Assembly (NCBI RefSeq): GCF_007655135.1
Contig: NC_045132.1
Coordinates: 9,796,001-9,860,000, forward strand
Origin: Punica granatum
Lineage: Eukaryota > Streptophyta > Magnoliopsida > Myrtales > Lythraceae
Direction: 5' to 3'
DNA length: 64,000 bases
The translations under genes were made by a program, and so were the position numbers. The notes beneath the pieces are model-generated. The model worked only from the letters and a program-made list of their open reading frames with translations. It was not told the DNA's origin and did not search any database. Positions 1-11,693 of the stretch are shown here, piece after piece. Numbering within the stretch: position 1 is the stretch's first letter; each line of letters opens with the position of its first letter.

Positions 1-970
1 GTTAGGTGCCTCCTTGAGAGCCCTTCGCTCGGGTTGAGATTACGATCTTGTCACATGAGGCAGACATGAGTCCGTCAGGAGGAGACACCTCTTAGGATCC
101 GCACGTCCGTACCTGCGTAGGAGGGTGGCAGCTAACGTTCATTGTCAGTAGCGTGAAACTGCTGGAATTATGATGTGCAAAGGAAATCTATGTAATGATG
201 CTTCGGGGATGTGAACTTTGTGGCCAATTGAGGGGTGGCCGTGTCCCCGAACTCATGTTTGACTAAAAGAAAGGCTTTTCGCAGAATGGGGGTATGGCCC
301 ACAAAGCTTTAAGTAAAGGTAAAGGGAAGGATCTTTAGGATCCTCCAAATCAAGGATACGATCACTTGACCCCATTCTGAGGCGTGTCTCGAGCTTGGAG
401 AGTCGAAGAGAGTTTGCTTGCGTTAAGGACTGCCGAACTACTACTAGTTGTAGCTTCACGCGGGGTGCTGCTATTCTTTCGTGGTTGAGCCGACAATTGC
501 CCATAATTTTTTCCTAGGCCGCAAAACACGTGACGGCCTAGCGGGGTATTTTAGTTTACTTTTCTCTCATGAATGCTCACATTTTACTACGATCACCTGG
601 GATAGAGTCGGATCGCACCTCTTGGTTCCTTAAACTTTTGCCTAGACCTCCCTTTGCGGGTTTTCAGCCTAGCGAGGATATGATTTGTGCTTTCCTTTTG
701 CCACGGCTCCTCTTTGAGGGATTTTAAACAATGCCCCTCGTTCCCTAACTTTTGGCTAGGCCACCTCGATGAGGTTTTCGACCTAGCGGGAAAATTATTC
801 TTTTCTCTCAAAGGTGATCTTAGATGGAAAGAGCACAGGTGCTGATGACAGAAAATGCGCTGAGGCGAAACGAGCGTGGAGTCTAAAGAATACAGAAGAA
901 AACAAAGGTTGGAAGTGTGGCTTGCAGCTTGCGAGGACATGAAGAGGCTGCAGAATGACGAAGAAGGCTA
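1..970 (-). repeat. 3' non-coding flank of the Tat-type retrotransposon
   Basis: This stretch lies beyond the stop of the pol region (minus-strand sense) and has no supportable coding sequence. Short related blocks around the words GCCTAG and CCTAGCGGG recur near 515-545, 640-675 and 750-790, which gives a degenerate repeated look. It is probably the element's 3' untranslated region and perhaps part of an LTR. No LTR boundary can be fixed because the window begins inside it. Confidence 0.4.
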
Positions 971-2000
971 TCAGAGATAGTACTTCTTGAGGACGTCAGC
1001 GTTGACTAGAGGCGCATTTTCGGTCCCGTCCATGTCACTTAAGATAATTGCCCCTCCGGAGAAGGTTTCCCTGACGACGGAGGGTCCGTTATACTTGTAT
1101 GCGAAGAGTCAGGTGTAATGTGAAGAACCTTTCGCAGGATGAGGTCACCGGGGTTGAACTCGCGGTGGCAGACCCTTGCATTGAATACTCTGGCCATTTT
1201 TTGTTGGTAGCATTGGTCGTGGCAGAGCGTTGTTAGCCGCTTCTCGTCGATGAGATTGAGCTGTTCATAGCACTGGTTCGCCCATTCTGCTTCTTCGAGC
1301 TCGGACTTAGCGATGACCCTCATGGAAGGAATCTCTACTTCGATTGGGATGACCGCTTCCATGCCGTAGACCAAGGAGTACAGAGTTGCCCCAGTTAAAG
1401 TGCGAATAGATGTTCGGTATGTTAAGAGCGCAAAAGAGAGCATCTCGTGCCAATCCTTATAGGTCACTGTCATTTTCTCGATGATCTTCTTGATGTTCTT
1501 GTTCGCAGCTTCCACCGCACCGTTCATTTAGGGACGGTACGGCGTGGAGTTGCGATGTTGCAATTTAAATTGTTCGCAGAGCTCGTCAATGATCTTGTTG
1601 TTCAAGTTCTTAGCGTTGTTGGTGATGATTGTCGCGGGGACTCCATATTCGGCAGTGATGTTGCACTTGACGAAACGTGCCACGGCCTTTGTAGTGATCG
1701 AAGCGAGCGTTATGGCCTCGATCCACTTGGTGAAATAGTTGATAGACACCAAAATGAACAGGTATCCGTTGGATGCTTTGTGATTGATATGGCTGATCAC
1801 ATCTATGCCTCACATTGAAAAGGGCCACGGGGCCGCCATCGGGTGTAGCTCATTGAGGGTACCTTGATCTGGTCGGCGTAGACCTGGCACAAGTGACAAT
1901 GTCTGACATGTTTGGCACAGTCGGCCTCCATGGTGGACCAGAAGTAGCCCAAACGCATAAGTTTCTTAGCGACATAAGCCCGCTCATGTGGGATCCGCAA
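971..2000 (-). pseudogene. Integrase domain of Tat element, catalytically dead
   Basis: An N-terminal HHCC zinc-binding region (H, then CHLC) lies at 1803-2000. The DDE core is at about 1528-1800, followed by the chromo-less C-terminal part. The pol stop codon is at 971-973. The first catalytic Asp, expected before the YFTKW motif, is Asn (codon 1738-1740). The second, expected after IIT, is also Asn (1618-1620). The Glu before AANKNIKKI remains (1510-1512). A TAA at 1528-1530 interrupts the core where Gln is usual, and the C-terminal part is shifted in frame near 1050-1120. These breaks leave no functional enzyme. The product would have joined element cDNA to host DNA. Confidence 0.85.
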
Positions 2001-2203
2001 CTCCCCTCGTATATCTCTCCCATAAGGCGTTGTGCCTCGATTTCATAGACACACCGGAGTAATGTGGCGTCGAAGGAACGGCGGTAGAGGGTCTCGCCAT
2101 TCAGGAAGTAACGTGCTGCGAGTCACCAAATTTTTTTTCGGTCGCGACGGTTGGCGAATGTCGGATATTGGCCGGTTTATAGAAAGTGTTTGATGTCTTC
2201 ATA

Positions 2204-2668
2204 TCACGGCTGTTCATCGGTTGCGTCGCAGTGAGCAGGGCCCTTGGCAATCTCGATTTCTAGGGGCTCGATGAGGTTCTCTTTCGTTATGCTCACCATG
2301 GATGCGAGCGTCGCAAGCTCGTCTGCAAACTGGTTCTTGGTGCGAGGCGTATATGTGAACGAGATTTTCTCGAAGTTCTCCGCTAACTCCTCGAGATACT
2401 CGTGGTATGGCACTAGCTTCGCGTCCTTCGTCTTCCATTTCTCCAACGTCTGGAAAATTGTAAGCATGGAATCACCAAACACTTCTATTTCCTCCACCTT
2501 GAAGTCGATTTTTGCTTGCAGGCCAAGGATACATGCCTCGTATTTGGCCACGTTGTTAGTGCAGGGGAAATCGACCTTTGTGGCAATCGGATAATAGCGT
2601 TCGTCAAGGGATATCAGCACTGCACCGATGCCGGACCCGATAGAATTTACTGTGCCGTCGAAGTACAT
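2204..2668 (-). pseudogene. Archaeal-type RNase H (aRNH) domain of Tat element
   Basis: An open stretch of about 154 residues retains the RNase H catalytic carboxylates: Asp in YFDG, Glu in KYEA, Asp in FGDS and a C-terminal Asp in FADELA. It sits between the first RNase H and the integrase, the position that defines Tat elements. The domain itself looks undamaged, but it is only part of a polyprotein broken on both sides. Its family role is degradation of RNA in RNA-DNA hybrids during reverse transcription. Confidence 0.8.
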
Positions 2669-2671
2669 CTT

Positions 2672-3330
2672 CTATGCGAATTTGTTCTTCTCACTGTCTA
2701 TTTGAAGGATCCCTTCATCCGAAAAGTCAGAGTTGATCAGCGTATCGTCTTCGATTGGGAACTTTGCTAAGTGATCCGTAATTGCCTGCTCCTTTACTGA
2801 TGTGCGGGGCACATACTCAATGTCGTATTCTGCCAGCTGACATCGCCACTTTGAAATGTTCTTCATGGAGGATGGGCTATCGAGTAAGTACTTTAGGGGA
2901 TCGGCTTTTGACAGTAAGCGGATAGTATGGTAGAGAATGTACTGCCAAAGCCTCTGCATGACCCACACCAGCGTGCAGTACATCTTCTCAATCTATGGGT
3001 AGTTGGACTCCCTTTAGATAAACTTCTTGCTTAAATAGTAAATGACATGTTCTGTGTGCGTGGACTCGTCTTCGTGCCATAACATGCATCCCAAGGATTG
3101 TCGGCGCACTATTAGATAGAGAACGAGAGAACGATCTGGAGTAGGCGGGACCAACACCGAGGGCTGAACCAGGTATGCCTTGATAGTGTCGAAGGCCTTC
3201 TAACATTCTTCGTCCCACTTGATCGCTGCATTTTTGCGGAGCAAGCGGAAAAGTGGTTGACATTTGTCTGTCAAATTTGTAATGAATCGCGCGATGTAGT
3301 TCAGTCGTCCCAAGAAACCTCATACTTCAC
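2672..3330 (-). pseudogene. RT connection / first RNase H domain, frameshifted
   Basis: Two overlapping frames carry parts of the classical Ty3/gypsy RT-RNase H region. An RFLG-like start and its continuation appear in different frames at 2988-3323. The C-terminal part (2672-2983) contains the typical LLSKADPLKYLL-like and ISKWRCQLAEYDI-like blocks. At least one frameshift and several stops separate them. This is the ancestral gypsy RNase H; the second, archaeal-type copy follows at 2204-2668. Confidence 0.7.
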
Positions 3331-4137
3331 GGACCGTCGATGGCGGAGGTAGCTCCCTGATTGCTTTGACCTTGTAGGGATCGACCTCGATGCTTCGTTC
3401 ACTGACCACAAATCCTAGTAGTTTCCCTGACTTGGCGCCAAATGTGCACTTTGCCGGGTTAAGCCGAAGCTTGTACTTCTTGAGTCGGTCGAAGAGGTGT
3501 TTTAGAATAACGAGGTAATCCTCTCCTTCTTTAGACTTGGCTATCATGTCGTCTACGTAGATCTCGATCTCTTTATGCATCATGTCATGGAATAGCGTGA
3601 CCATAGCCCTCTGGTATGTTGCCCCGGTATTTTTGAGGCCGAAGACATGACCCTGTAATAGAAAGTGTCCCACATTGTGATGAACGTTGTTTTGACATTG
3701 TCCTCCTCGGCCATCCGAATCTGATTGTACTCGGAGAAACCATCCATGAAGGAGAACAGCGTGTGGCGTGCTGTATTGTCGACTAAAACGTCGATATGGG
3801 GCTGGGGGAAGTTATCCTTGGGGCTGGCCTTGTTGAGGTCTCGATAGTCGACGCATACTCTGACTCTTCCATCTTTCTTCTCTATGGGCACGATGTTCGC
3901 CACCCACTCGGAGTAGTTGCAAACTTCTAGGAAGCCCGTGTTGATCTGCTTGACGACCTCTTCCTTAATACGGAGGAGGAGGCCGCTCGTTGCCGTCGTA
4001 GGTGTTGCCGTTTAGGCGGGAATCTCTCTGTATCGAGTGAGAGTAAGTGCTTAACTATTGAGGGATCCAAGCCTAGCATGTCGGCATAAGACCAAGCAAA
4101 GACTTCTTGGTACTCCTTGAGGAAATCGATCATCCGG
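3320..4137 (-). pseudogene. Reverse transcriptase domain of Tat element, frameshifted
   Basis: Fingers and palm motifs are visible: an IVPIEKKDGRVRVCVDYRDLN block, FMDGFSEYNQI, and the catalytic YVDDM box at about 3546-3563. The chain switches frame near 3650, between the WDTFYYRVM and GLKNTGATYQRAM blocks. The upstream connector (3927-4137) is also in another frame. All three metal-binding Asp positions of the palm (one in FMDGF, two in YVDD) are retained, but the open frame is not. In the intact family this enzyme copies element RNA into DNA. Confidence 0.8.
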
Positions 4138-4619
4138 GGCCCGCTGAGAGGGGTCGAGGCCCGTCCCGATCTTCAGGGTGCATTGTTCTTCTTCGGTGCC
4201 CACGTTGATTTCTTCTGTCGGTTCGACTGAGGTGAGTTGACGGTCCTCTAGGCGGCGCAAACTCTCCTCCATCTCGAGCACTTGACCGTCCTCATCGAGC
4301 CCTTCCCCGAAGTATATGGGTTGGGGCTCTTCGAGACATTATTTGGATGGGTTCGAATCGCCGTGTTGAAGATTTGGATTCAAGTGGAGCCTGGCAATTT
4401 AAATGAATTGTCTTAGAAATTTAGAACGTTGCGAGATAAGTGAGAGAAAAGAAAAGGTGGACGTGGAAATTCAAAATGCATGCAGAGATTTAACTAATGA
4501 TGTAAGCGTGAAGCCATAACAAAATCCATCTTCTGTCATGCGGCTTATGGCTATGCCGACACGCGGGAAACATCAAACGCATAAATAGCCTTACACAACG
4601 GCGATTACAGCCGAATAGC

Positions 4620-5145
4620 GCGGGACTGAGTTCTAATTGTTGAGCTCCTCATTCTTCTGCGCGAGGCGGATATGGACCCCTAACGGAGTCTCCTCGGTGA
4701 CGGCGCATATGGCTGACAGATCGATAGGCTCGGCGTCTGAACCCAAGAAAGGGCCGTCAAGAGTACCTCCGACGATGTGCGGCGGTGCGGAAAAAAAGTG
4801 AGAGAGTGGGGGAACCGGGATGTCCCTGTTGATCTTCCTGTAATACGCGGCGAGACGGTGGAGATGTTTGTCCCTACGGGCCTCGATAATCTCGTGGCAG
4901 GAAGGACAAAAACCGAGTCATCTTCTGTTCTTGTACTCTTCGATCTTGATGGGACAATTGATCACCTGTCCCTGTGCTCCCTTCCCGGTGCCGAGAACGT
5001 AGTTGTGGCGTAGGAGGACCTTCCCAACCATGCGGTCAGCATGAGACGGACGAACCTCTCCATAATCCCAAATGATGGAGATGGTATCGAATGAATGGAA
5101 TGGGAAGTTCTCGTCGTCCCCGATGCTAATATAGGGGATAGTCAT
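4620..5145 (-). pseudogene. G-patch-like linker between protease and RT
   Basis: The block NYVLGTGKGAQGQ at about 4960-5010 resembles the glycine-rich G-patch-like segment found between protease and reverse transcriptase in many plant Tat elements. It is followed toward lower coordinates by weakly conserved linker sequence. The segment changes frame relative to the protease part near 5126-5145. In retroelements this segment has been linked to RNA binding; nothing here shows activity. Confidence 0.6.
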
Positions 5146-5850
5146 TTCCTTGTAGATGGCATAGTCTTCTTCCCCCTTGACCGTGATGAGCCGCTCTCCC
5201 GCGATGAACTTCAGCCTTTGGTGCAGGGACGAGGGAACGGCTCCGGCTGAATGGATCCAAGGTCTCCCGAGTAGCAGGCTGAAAGCATTCGGGATGTCGA
5301 GGACCTAAAATGTGACGATGAATGAGCACGGGCCGACATCGATCAAGAGGTCGATCTCCCCGTTCACTTCCCTCCGTGAGCCGTCAAAGGCTCGGACCGC
5401 AGTTTTACTCGGGCAGATGCAGTTGAGGTCCACGTTCATTTGCTTCAGCGTGGACACCGGGTAGACATTGAGGGCGGAGCCATTGTCGATCATGACCTGG
5501 CCAACGACGAAGTTATTGCACTTACAAACGATGTGCAACTCCCACAAGTGTGCCCATCCCTCGGAGGGGAACTCGTCATCTGAAAATGAGATGGTATTTG
5601 AGAAGATTGAGCTGATGGTCTCTTCAATCCGGTCCGGGGCTATCTCTTTGGAAACCTGTGCTGCAATTAAGACCCGTAGGAGGGCTTCTCGGTGTGGCTC
5701 CGAAATCAAGAAGAGAGGGAGTAGCGAAATATGGGTCGGAGACTTACCCTTTTGTTCTACTACCTTATACTCGCTTGCCTTGATCACTTTCATGAAAACC
5801 TCGGTTTCTTCTTCGGTCACCTTCTCCTGCGGGATAGGCGAGGCTTCCAA
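5126..5850 (-). pseudogene. Aspartic protease region of Tat element
   Basis: The open frame at 5305-5850 contains the retropepsin-like core VMIDNGSALNV (around 5470-5500) followed by a TAVRAFDG block. The D-N-G-S variant of the active-site loop is usual for this lineage. The chain continues in another frame at 5126-5329. The upstream block EYKVVEQ...HISLLPLFL matches the region preceding protease in Tat polyproteins. In the intact family it cleaves the Gag-Pol polyprotein. Confidence 0.75.
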
Positions 5851-5948
5851 AGCAAATTCGGATGCAATGGGGGCCTTTGCCTTGCTTGCAGTCTCCGGGT
5901 TCTCGTATACCCAAAAAAATGCGTCATGTCCATGACACTAAGCTGCTG

Positions 5949-6345
5949 CTAAAGGTTCCCAACACTTCCTTCGTAAATCCAGGGGACCTTACTGTCCTGG
6001 TACGGCTCTTGAGCAGGGACTTCTATTATGAACGGGGCGGGCGCGACGCTAGACCCCGTGAACCCTACAGTGGTTCCCGCAGAGACATACTCGATTACAA
6101 ACGGAGTAGGGCTTTCTTGTTGGCTCTCGTCCTTTCTCATAGTGCAGACAATTATCATATTGATAGTGGGTCCCGAGCTCAACCCGTGATCAGGGAGAGG
6201 ATTGGCTTGCACGTTCGGGGACCTAATGGCATTGAACGAGATCTTTTTGTCATTGATCAACTTCTAAACCTCCTCCCGCAATTTCCAACAGTTGTCGGCG
6301 GTGTGACCGAGAGCACTTGAGTAGGCTCTGATCCTGGTTTGCCAG
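5949..6345 (-). pseudogene. C-terminal Gag end with zinc-knuckle-like motif
   Basis: Minus-strand translation gives a GHTADNCWKLREEV motif (about 6262-6325), typical of the degenerate knuckle near the Gag C-terminus of Tat elements. It is followed by an in-frame stop and then a DKKISFNA...NPLPDHG block. Everything N-terminal of this is missing. The element is therefore truncated within gag, at a junction near 6345-6400. Confidence 0.6.
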
Positions 6346-8047
6346 AATGAAGCTGGGACCCGGAACCGTGGGTCGGATCATGTCGCCCGCTAATAGTTGC
6401 CGGTATAAATTGCAAAATAGTTAAAAGTTTGAGGATAATAATGACAAAAAGAAAAGTTTGATGACAAAAAAAACTAACAGTGAGGTCTATTATGTCTCAC
6501 GAAGTGAAGCATGTGGTGTTATTTATCCCTAGAAAAATTATAGGGTCTAATTTGTTTCAAGCTCAAATTACAATGGGATTTTTATACTTTTTCCTAAAAC
6601 ATAAAGAATCTTGACATTAATGATTTGAAATTTAAAATTAGTAATTTGAGTTTACTTATCCTATGCCTTACGGCATAAAATAGAAAAATCCAAATCTTAT
6701 TTGGTAAACTAGATAATTACTATTTGATTATCGTTTCTAATTTAATTTGATTTGATTTGTTTGAGTTTATTATTTTTTATTTGAGTTGTTTCATTAAGTC
6801 TATAAATAGGCTAGTCAAATAATGTAATTTCTCGAGTTGATCAGTCTAATAAATTTGTTTCCTCTCTCGTTTTGGTCCATGACAAACCACGTTCATTTTC
6901 CTCAATATATGTGGACTCTCCTCTTATATTAAATTTCGTCCAGTATTCTTTAGGACGGGTAGATCTCGGGGAAGTCAAGGCCTACTATTATTAGAATTAA
7001 CTACATTGACTGACCAATCACGACAGCTTGTGTGGTGGACATGACTAAAGTCATGGTATTTCCACATCTTCAAAACACCGCGTCCTCTACGGAGTTGGGG
7101 GAGGACGCCAAATTAATTCCAACGCGTTCAATTATGGATTGATTTGATCCATTGCGTACAACAAAACACCTGTTGATGTTATGGCCGAATAATTTATGTC
7201 ATTATTATTAATTATTACTACGATGTGGATAAACTTGGGTCAAATTAAAATCTAATCAATGGTCTCGTAGAATATATTGTGTGCAATTGAAGGTTACATT
7301 GTCGCTGCCCATGGATATGGAATTTACTTGATAAGGACTCTAATTGATCTAGAGTATGATTAAATAAAGCAGTCACTACTTTTAATTATCACGTAACATC
7401 ATTTAGTTTAGCTATTAACGTACGCAGCAATTCATTCCACTTTGTCTGATGCATGCATCATAACCAATCAAGTTCGTAAAATAAATGTTTACTATACTAA
7501 TTAATTAACCAACAATGAGATTTTTTTTTTGAGAGAGTATACCACTTAATATTCAGAATTCCAAATGACCCTTATTAAGTTAGGTTTAAACTCGTTTAGC
7601 ACATCAAAAAATAAAAATCTTATAATCACAAGTTTTTTCCATTCATGAGATTTTAATATGAGACTTTACATAAAAATATATATCTATAGATATATTCTTT
7701 TTAATCTCTAACTAAGCAGGAGTTTATAATCATAAGTTTTTTTTAGGTGAGATTTAATCTCTAACTAAGCAGGAGTTTCTAATTTCCATCAAAAGAAAAA
7801 TTCAAAAAGCAAACCTAAATTATCTATAGATCTCAGCGTTTGAGGGCAAAATTGGAAATGAATCTTAAAGGGTGACGAAATAACAAGCAGAATATAAAAT
7901 GCCGAACTCGATGGGTAATTTCCTCAGATTTTTCTCACCCAATAATTACATTTTGATTTTCATTCATTGGTAAAAAAATTGAGATCAACGGTGTATTACT
8001 ATTTACACCCCGTGAATCCTATCATTTTCCAAAACTGCCCCTACTCC
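6346..8047. other. AT-rich intergenic stretch
   Basis: I see no gene here. The DNA is AT-rich with scattered stops in all frames. A 24-bp word (core CTCTAACTAAGCAGG) occurs twice, at about 7702 and 7755. Simple T-runs and short palindromes are common. The right edge is the 3' flank of the PADRE gene. Confidence 0.6.
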
Positions 8048-8557
8048 CTACTCCGGTATCGCAGTCAAAATCATCGTAAACTTTTCCCTGCTCCCCCGCC
8101 GACTGCCGTCCCTATCCAATCCCCCACCGCTGCCGCCTCGCGCGGCCGCCCCCTTCCTCAATGCCCGCACGTCCTGGCAGGGAGAGCCGAGCCCATGAGC
8201 CACCGGATGCTGCTTCCGCCGGCACCCACATTTATCGCCGCCGCTCTTCATGAGCGCGGAGCTGGCCTTGACGGCGAGGGCGGCCATCTCATCGGCTTGG
8301 AGTCGGCGCCTGAGGCGGCTGAGTGGGAGGGCAAAGTAGAGCTGGCCGGGGAGTAGCTCGTCGTCGTTGCCGACGGGGTAGACTACGTCGTCGAAGTCCA
8401 TCTCGTCGGAGTTGCAGATGAAACTGGCAGGGTCGGCCACCCTCTGGAGGACGTAGGAGACCTTGACGGGGTAGGGGAACTCCTTGAGCCGGCCGTCTTG
8501 CAATATGACCTTCGCGGTGACGACGCTGGTGGACTCGCAGGAGCTGCAGATGCCCAT
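8048..8557 (-). CDS. PADRE (DUF4228) domain protein
   Basis: A single-exon gene of 169 residues starting at 8557. The N-terminus MGICSSC has Gly2 suited to N-myristoylation and Cys4/Cys7 suited to palmitoylation, which is typical of the family. The domain runs from about residue 12 to the end: VILQDGRLKEFPYPVKVSYVL near the start, then the DDELLPGQLYFALPLSRLRR core at about residues 65-85, and the family's C-terminal block ending KFTMILTAIPE. Length and both ends match family members, so it looks complete. Plant PADRE genes are often induced by pathogens and abiotic stress; their biochemical role is unknown. The coding DNA is strikingly GC-rich against its AT-rich surroundings, as is common for intronless plant genes. 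Confidence 0.88.
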   Translation of the reverse strand: MGICSSCESTSVVTAKVILQDGRLKEFPYPVKVSYVLQRVADPASFICNSDEMDFDDVVYPVGNDDELLPGQLYFALPLSRLRRRLQADEMAALAVKASSALMKSGGDKCGCRRKQHPVAHGLGSPCQDVRALRKGAAARGGSGGGLDRDGSRRGSREKFTMILTAIPE

Positions 8558-8673
8558 TAATTCTCCGACGAGCTCACCGGCCGTCTCGGGGTCGGGTCGA
8601 GGGTCGGAATGCTATTGGATTGTGAGAGCGATACCGAGAGCTAAGGCTGAAGTGAGGACGACGAAGGGGATTC

Positions 8674-8691
8674 ATATATATATATATATAC
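8674..8691 (-). promoter_or_regulatory. (AT)9 tract, candidate TATA region of PADRE gene
   Basis: An uninterrupted AT alternation begins about 117 bp upstream of the PADRE start codon, a plausible position for a TATA element with a 5' leader of about 80-90 nt. As a dinucleotide microsatellite it may vary in length between individuals. The assignment rests on position only. Confidence 0.4.
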
Positions 8692-11600
8692 ACAATGGAA
8701 GACGCTGACTGTGGGGCACTTCAAGATTCAGACCCGGGCCAAATTTTTATAATCTTAAGCTTAATAAAATTATTGGTTCAAACGGTTAAATGCTTTTCTT
8801 CCGGCTGAAGTTTTACATTCCGGTTTTGTAAATAGGAAAAACTATGATTGGGATTGGGATAGCTTTACCAATACTGTGCTGATATAGCTATATACGGATT
8901 AATCGAGATTTCATTAGACTTTTAATTATTAAGGTGCACATCAGAAAAGAAACTTGGTAAAATGGCGCAATCAACTATATTTATGATTATAAATAACATT
9001 ATTAACATTTAATTATTATCTACTTACTGTAATTTAATTATTTTTTTTTCTAACGTTACATGATGTTCATGATCACTCAAGAATTTTGGAGTGGAGGCGT
9101 GGGGCAGCATAAGAACAGTGCCACGCAAGAATTGTCCCATTGGGCATAGGAAGGCCAGCCTGGATGTTGTGGGCGACAGCTTTGATGGGTGCCTGTCTGC
9201 CTGCGACCTCTGTATAGTCTGTCCTCCTCTCATGACCAATCGAAAAACGGGGATGATACATCACGTTATCTCATGCCATATCTTATTTTTATTAATTAGG
9301 AGTATTGGCCAATTAGTATATGGCACAACCGAAACCTTTTAGGAGCCAATCATAGTAGGCTAGATTCAATCTAAAAAATTTTGGCTTGACTTATAGTGGT
9401 TAGGTCTAATCCAACTCAAAATTTTACATTGCATTTATTAACAAAATTAAATTTGATTTAATTTAATTTAAGAAGAAAAAATAAAAATAATTGAGAAAAA
9501 TATATGAAAGAACTTAAAGAAGGAAATAAAAAAAATAATGATTGTATTATTAGTTGAGGAAAAAATATTGAAATCAAGAAAAAGTATTAAATAATTGTGA
9601 GGATTTAATTAATTGTAATAATAATAGAAAAATATGAGAGAAAATTTGATGAAAAAAATAAAAAAAAATAACGATTGTGTTGTTAAATTGAATAAAAAAA
9701 TTAAATTATGTTATGTAAAAGTTTATTTTCGAAAAAAAGTTGTAAATTTCTAAATTCAAGTCTCGTAAATTATCTTATAAATTCAAGTCTTTTTTTCACT
9801 ACTTTTTCGATGTAGAACTCTTAGTCTATAACTCTCAACTTCTATCACCACGTGACAATGTGCAACTTGCATAATAGAATGAGTAGCTTCCAAACACTAA
9901 AGTTAGAAACCAATTAAAGTGGGACTCATTTCTATAAAGAGTTGAAATCAGACAGAGAGTAGATATATTACTATGATACTCTCCCCCTCAAAATCAGAAT
10001 AACACGAGTTCAACTCTTTGAGCTTTTCTGTCTCCCCACTCCCCGTTTCTCTATCCCAGGTTAAACTCATCGGCCTCCATTAATAAGACATTAATAAGAT
10101 AGATACATATGGTCATATTATCCTTGTTCATGCATGTGGTTATTCTTATTTTATTTTACTATCTTAAGGTAAAATTAAACCAGGATATATGCATATCGGC
10201 TTTCTTTATCCTTCTTATTATTCTCCCTCTACTCAGTGGCTATGTAAGGTCTTCCAACTTTTGCACGGGAAAAGACCACATTCCGAACGGTTACTCGATA
10301 CACTAAATATAAGACATAATCAGGAGAGATTTTGATCTGAATGACCTAACAATATATATACGTAATGTATATATGCGTCTGAAATTTACGAAATGATTTT
10401 ATGCAAAGTAGGATCCGGTATCATATCACAAGAAATCTCGATCGACCGACACCTCTATGTCATCGGTGCATGATGAGATATGTAAGAAAAGTCAATCATT
10501 GTGTTGCTCAATGTTTATCTCTTGGGGTGTCAACACAAAATCTCACGTCAGTTATGTGGTCCAATTGCAATGGATGAACAACATGCTGGGACAATTTCAA
10601 AGGTGGTACCTACCAAGTATGTGATTATCATGGGCAAAAAAAGCGGGAAATTCTCTACGGTCCTACGGATGCGTGTCAAGCTCACGCCGACATCATATAT
10701 ATGCATTTTTTCGGTACCAAAGATATTCATGTGCCTAGAAGAGAAAAAATGTAAAGTTAAATAACAAGGTATAAGAAGTTTTACCGGTGAGAATTGAATT
10801 CAAAATCTCTAAATTTTTAAATCAGAATCGAGTACAAGAAGAATTAACAAGCAGTTACCTCTCGATATTCGAGTTCGCTTTATCAAAAATGAGTAATTGG
10901 GAGCTTCATCGGTTCTTTTGTCCAACTGTTATTTTATCAGAACATGTTTTTTGTTGTGGGATGTCTGTGACTGAAAATTGATCGGGATACAACGGTAGAT
11001 TGGATCGATACGTGAGCATATATAAGCATATATATATATATATATCTAGGAAATGTTAAATACATACGCAATCCCATTCATTAGTCTCCGTGATACTGAA
11101 GAGAAAAAATGAAATGACTAATTCATAATTAATTGAAAAACCTTCCCAGCGAGTATTTCATACAAGGAAGGACTATAAATTTTATATAACTAAAGAGGAA
11201 AAAAATTAAATGGCTAACATATAACTATGTGGTGAGAAAAATAATAACATCTTCACAAGAAAAAAGAATTATGGCAATAACTTGCGTAAATAAAACTCAT
11301 TCACTCATTTGTTCACATTTTCTTTTTCCTGTGACAAGCGTAGCCCACTAGTCTAGTATAAGATAGTAAATCAAGCGAAATAAATAGTATCTAAGTCCTA
11401 TTTGTGATGATCTAACTTGGACCTTTTGGTTCCGAGTCAGGGTCTTGTGCTATTGGCTACCGCACTAACAGCTCTTCCTCTCTGTTCGTTTCAATTTTTT
11501 TTTGGGTGAATTAGGGGAGACCAAAAAAATCAGTAATGTTTCAATCTAATTAATGTTTATCATATCATGAAGTAGGATTATAAAAAAAAGTTCTGCTACC

Positions 11601-11693
11601 TATACAGGCTAGTTCTTGCTTCATAGTCCATGTAGGCATATGTACTTTTTTAGGCAATGGCTGGAACCTAATTTCAACGGGAAAAGGAAAAGA
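8692..11693. other. AT-rich intergenic DNA, no supportable gene
   Basis: Several open stretches of 60-90 codons occur (for example 9091-9342, 10109-10306 and 10501-10764). None shows a recognisable domain, and their base composition matches the background. The part at 9380-9760 is very AT-rich, with TTGAG/TTAAATT words like the MITE family seen at 11.9, 12.4, 16.3 and 63.6 kb; it may be a decayed member. A short (AT)n tract lies at about 11027-11044. Confidence 0.5.

Larger units (their letters stand above)
971..6345 (-). mobile_element. Ty3/gypsy Tat-lineage retrotransposon remnant (gag end to integrase)
   Basis: On the minus strand the domains run in order: gag zinc-knuckle end, aspartic protease, G-patch-like linker, reverse transcriptase, RNase H, a second archaeal-type RNase H, then integrase. 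The duplicated RNase H just before integrase is the hallmark of the plant Tat lineage (Ty3/gypsy). The reading frame is broken many times by stops and frameshifts. The gag N-terminus, the 5' LTR and the primer-binding site are absent: homology fades near 6345-6400, where sequence becomes AT-rich. It is therefore a 5'-truncated, dead copy. Confidence 0.85.
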
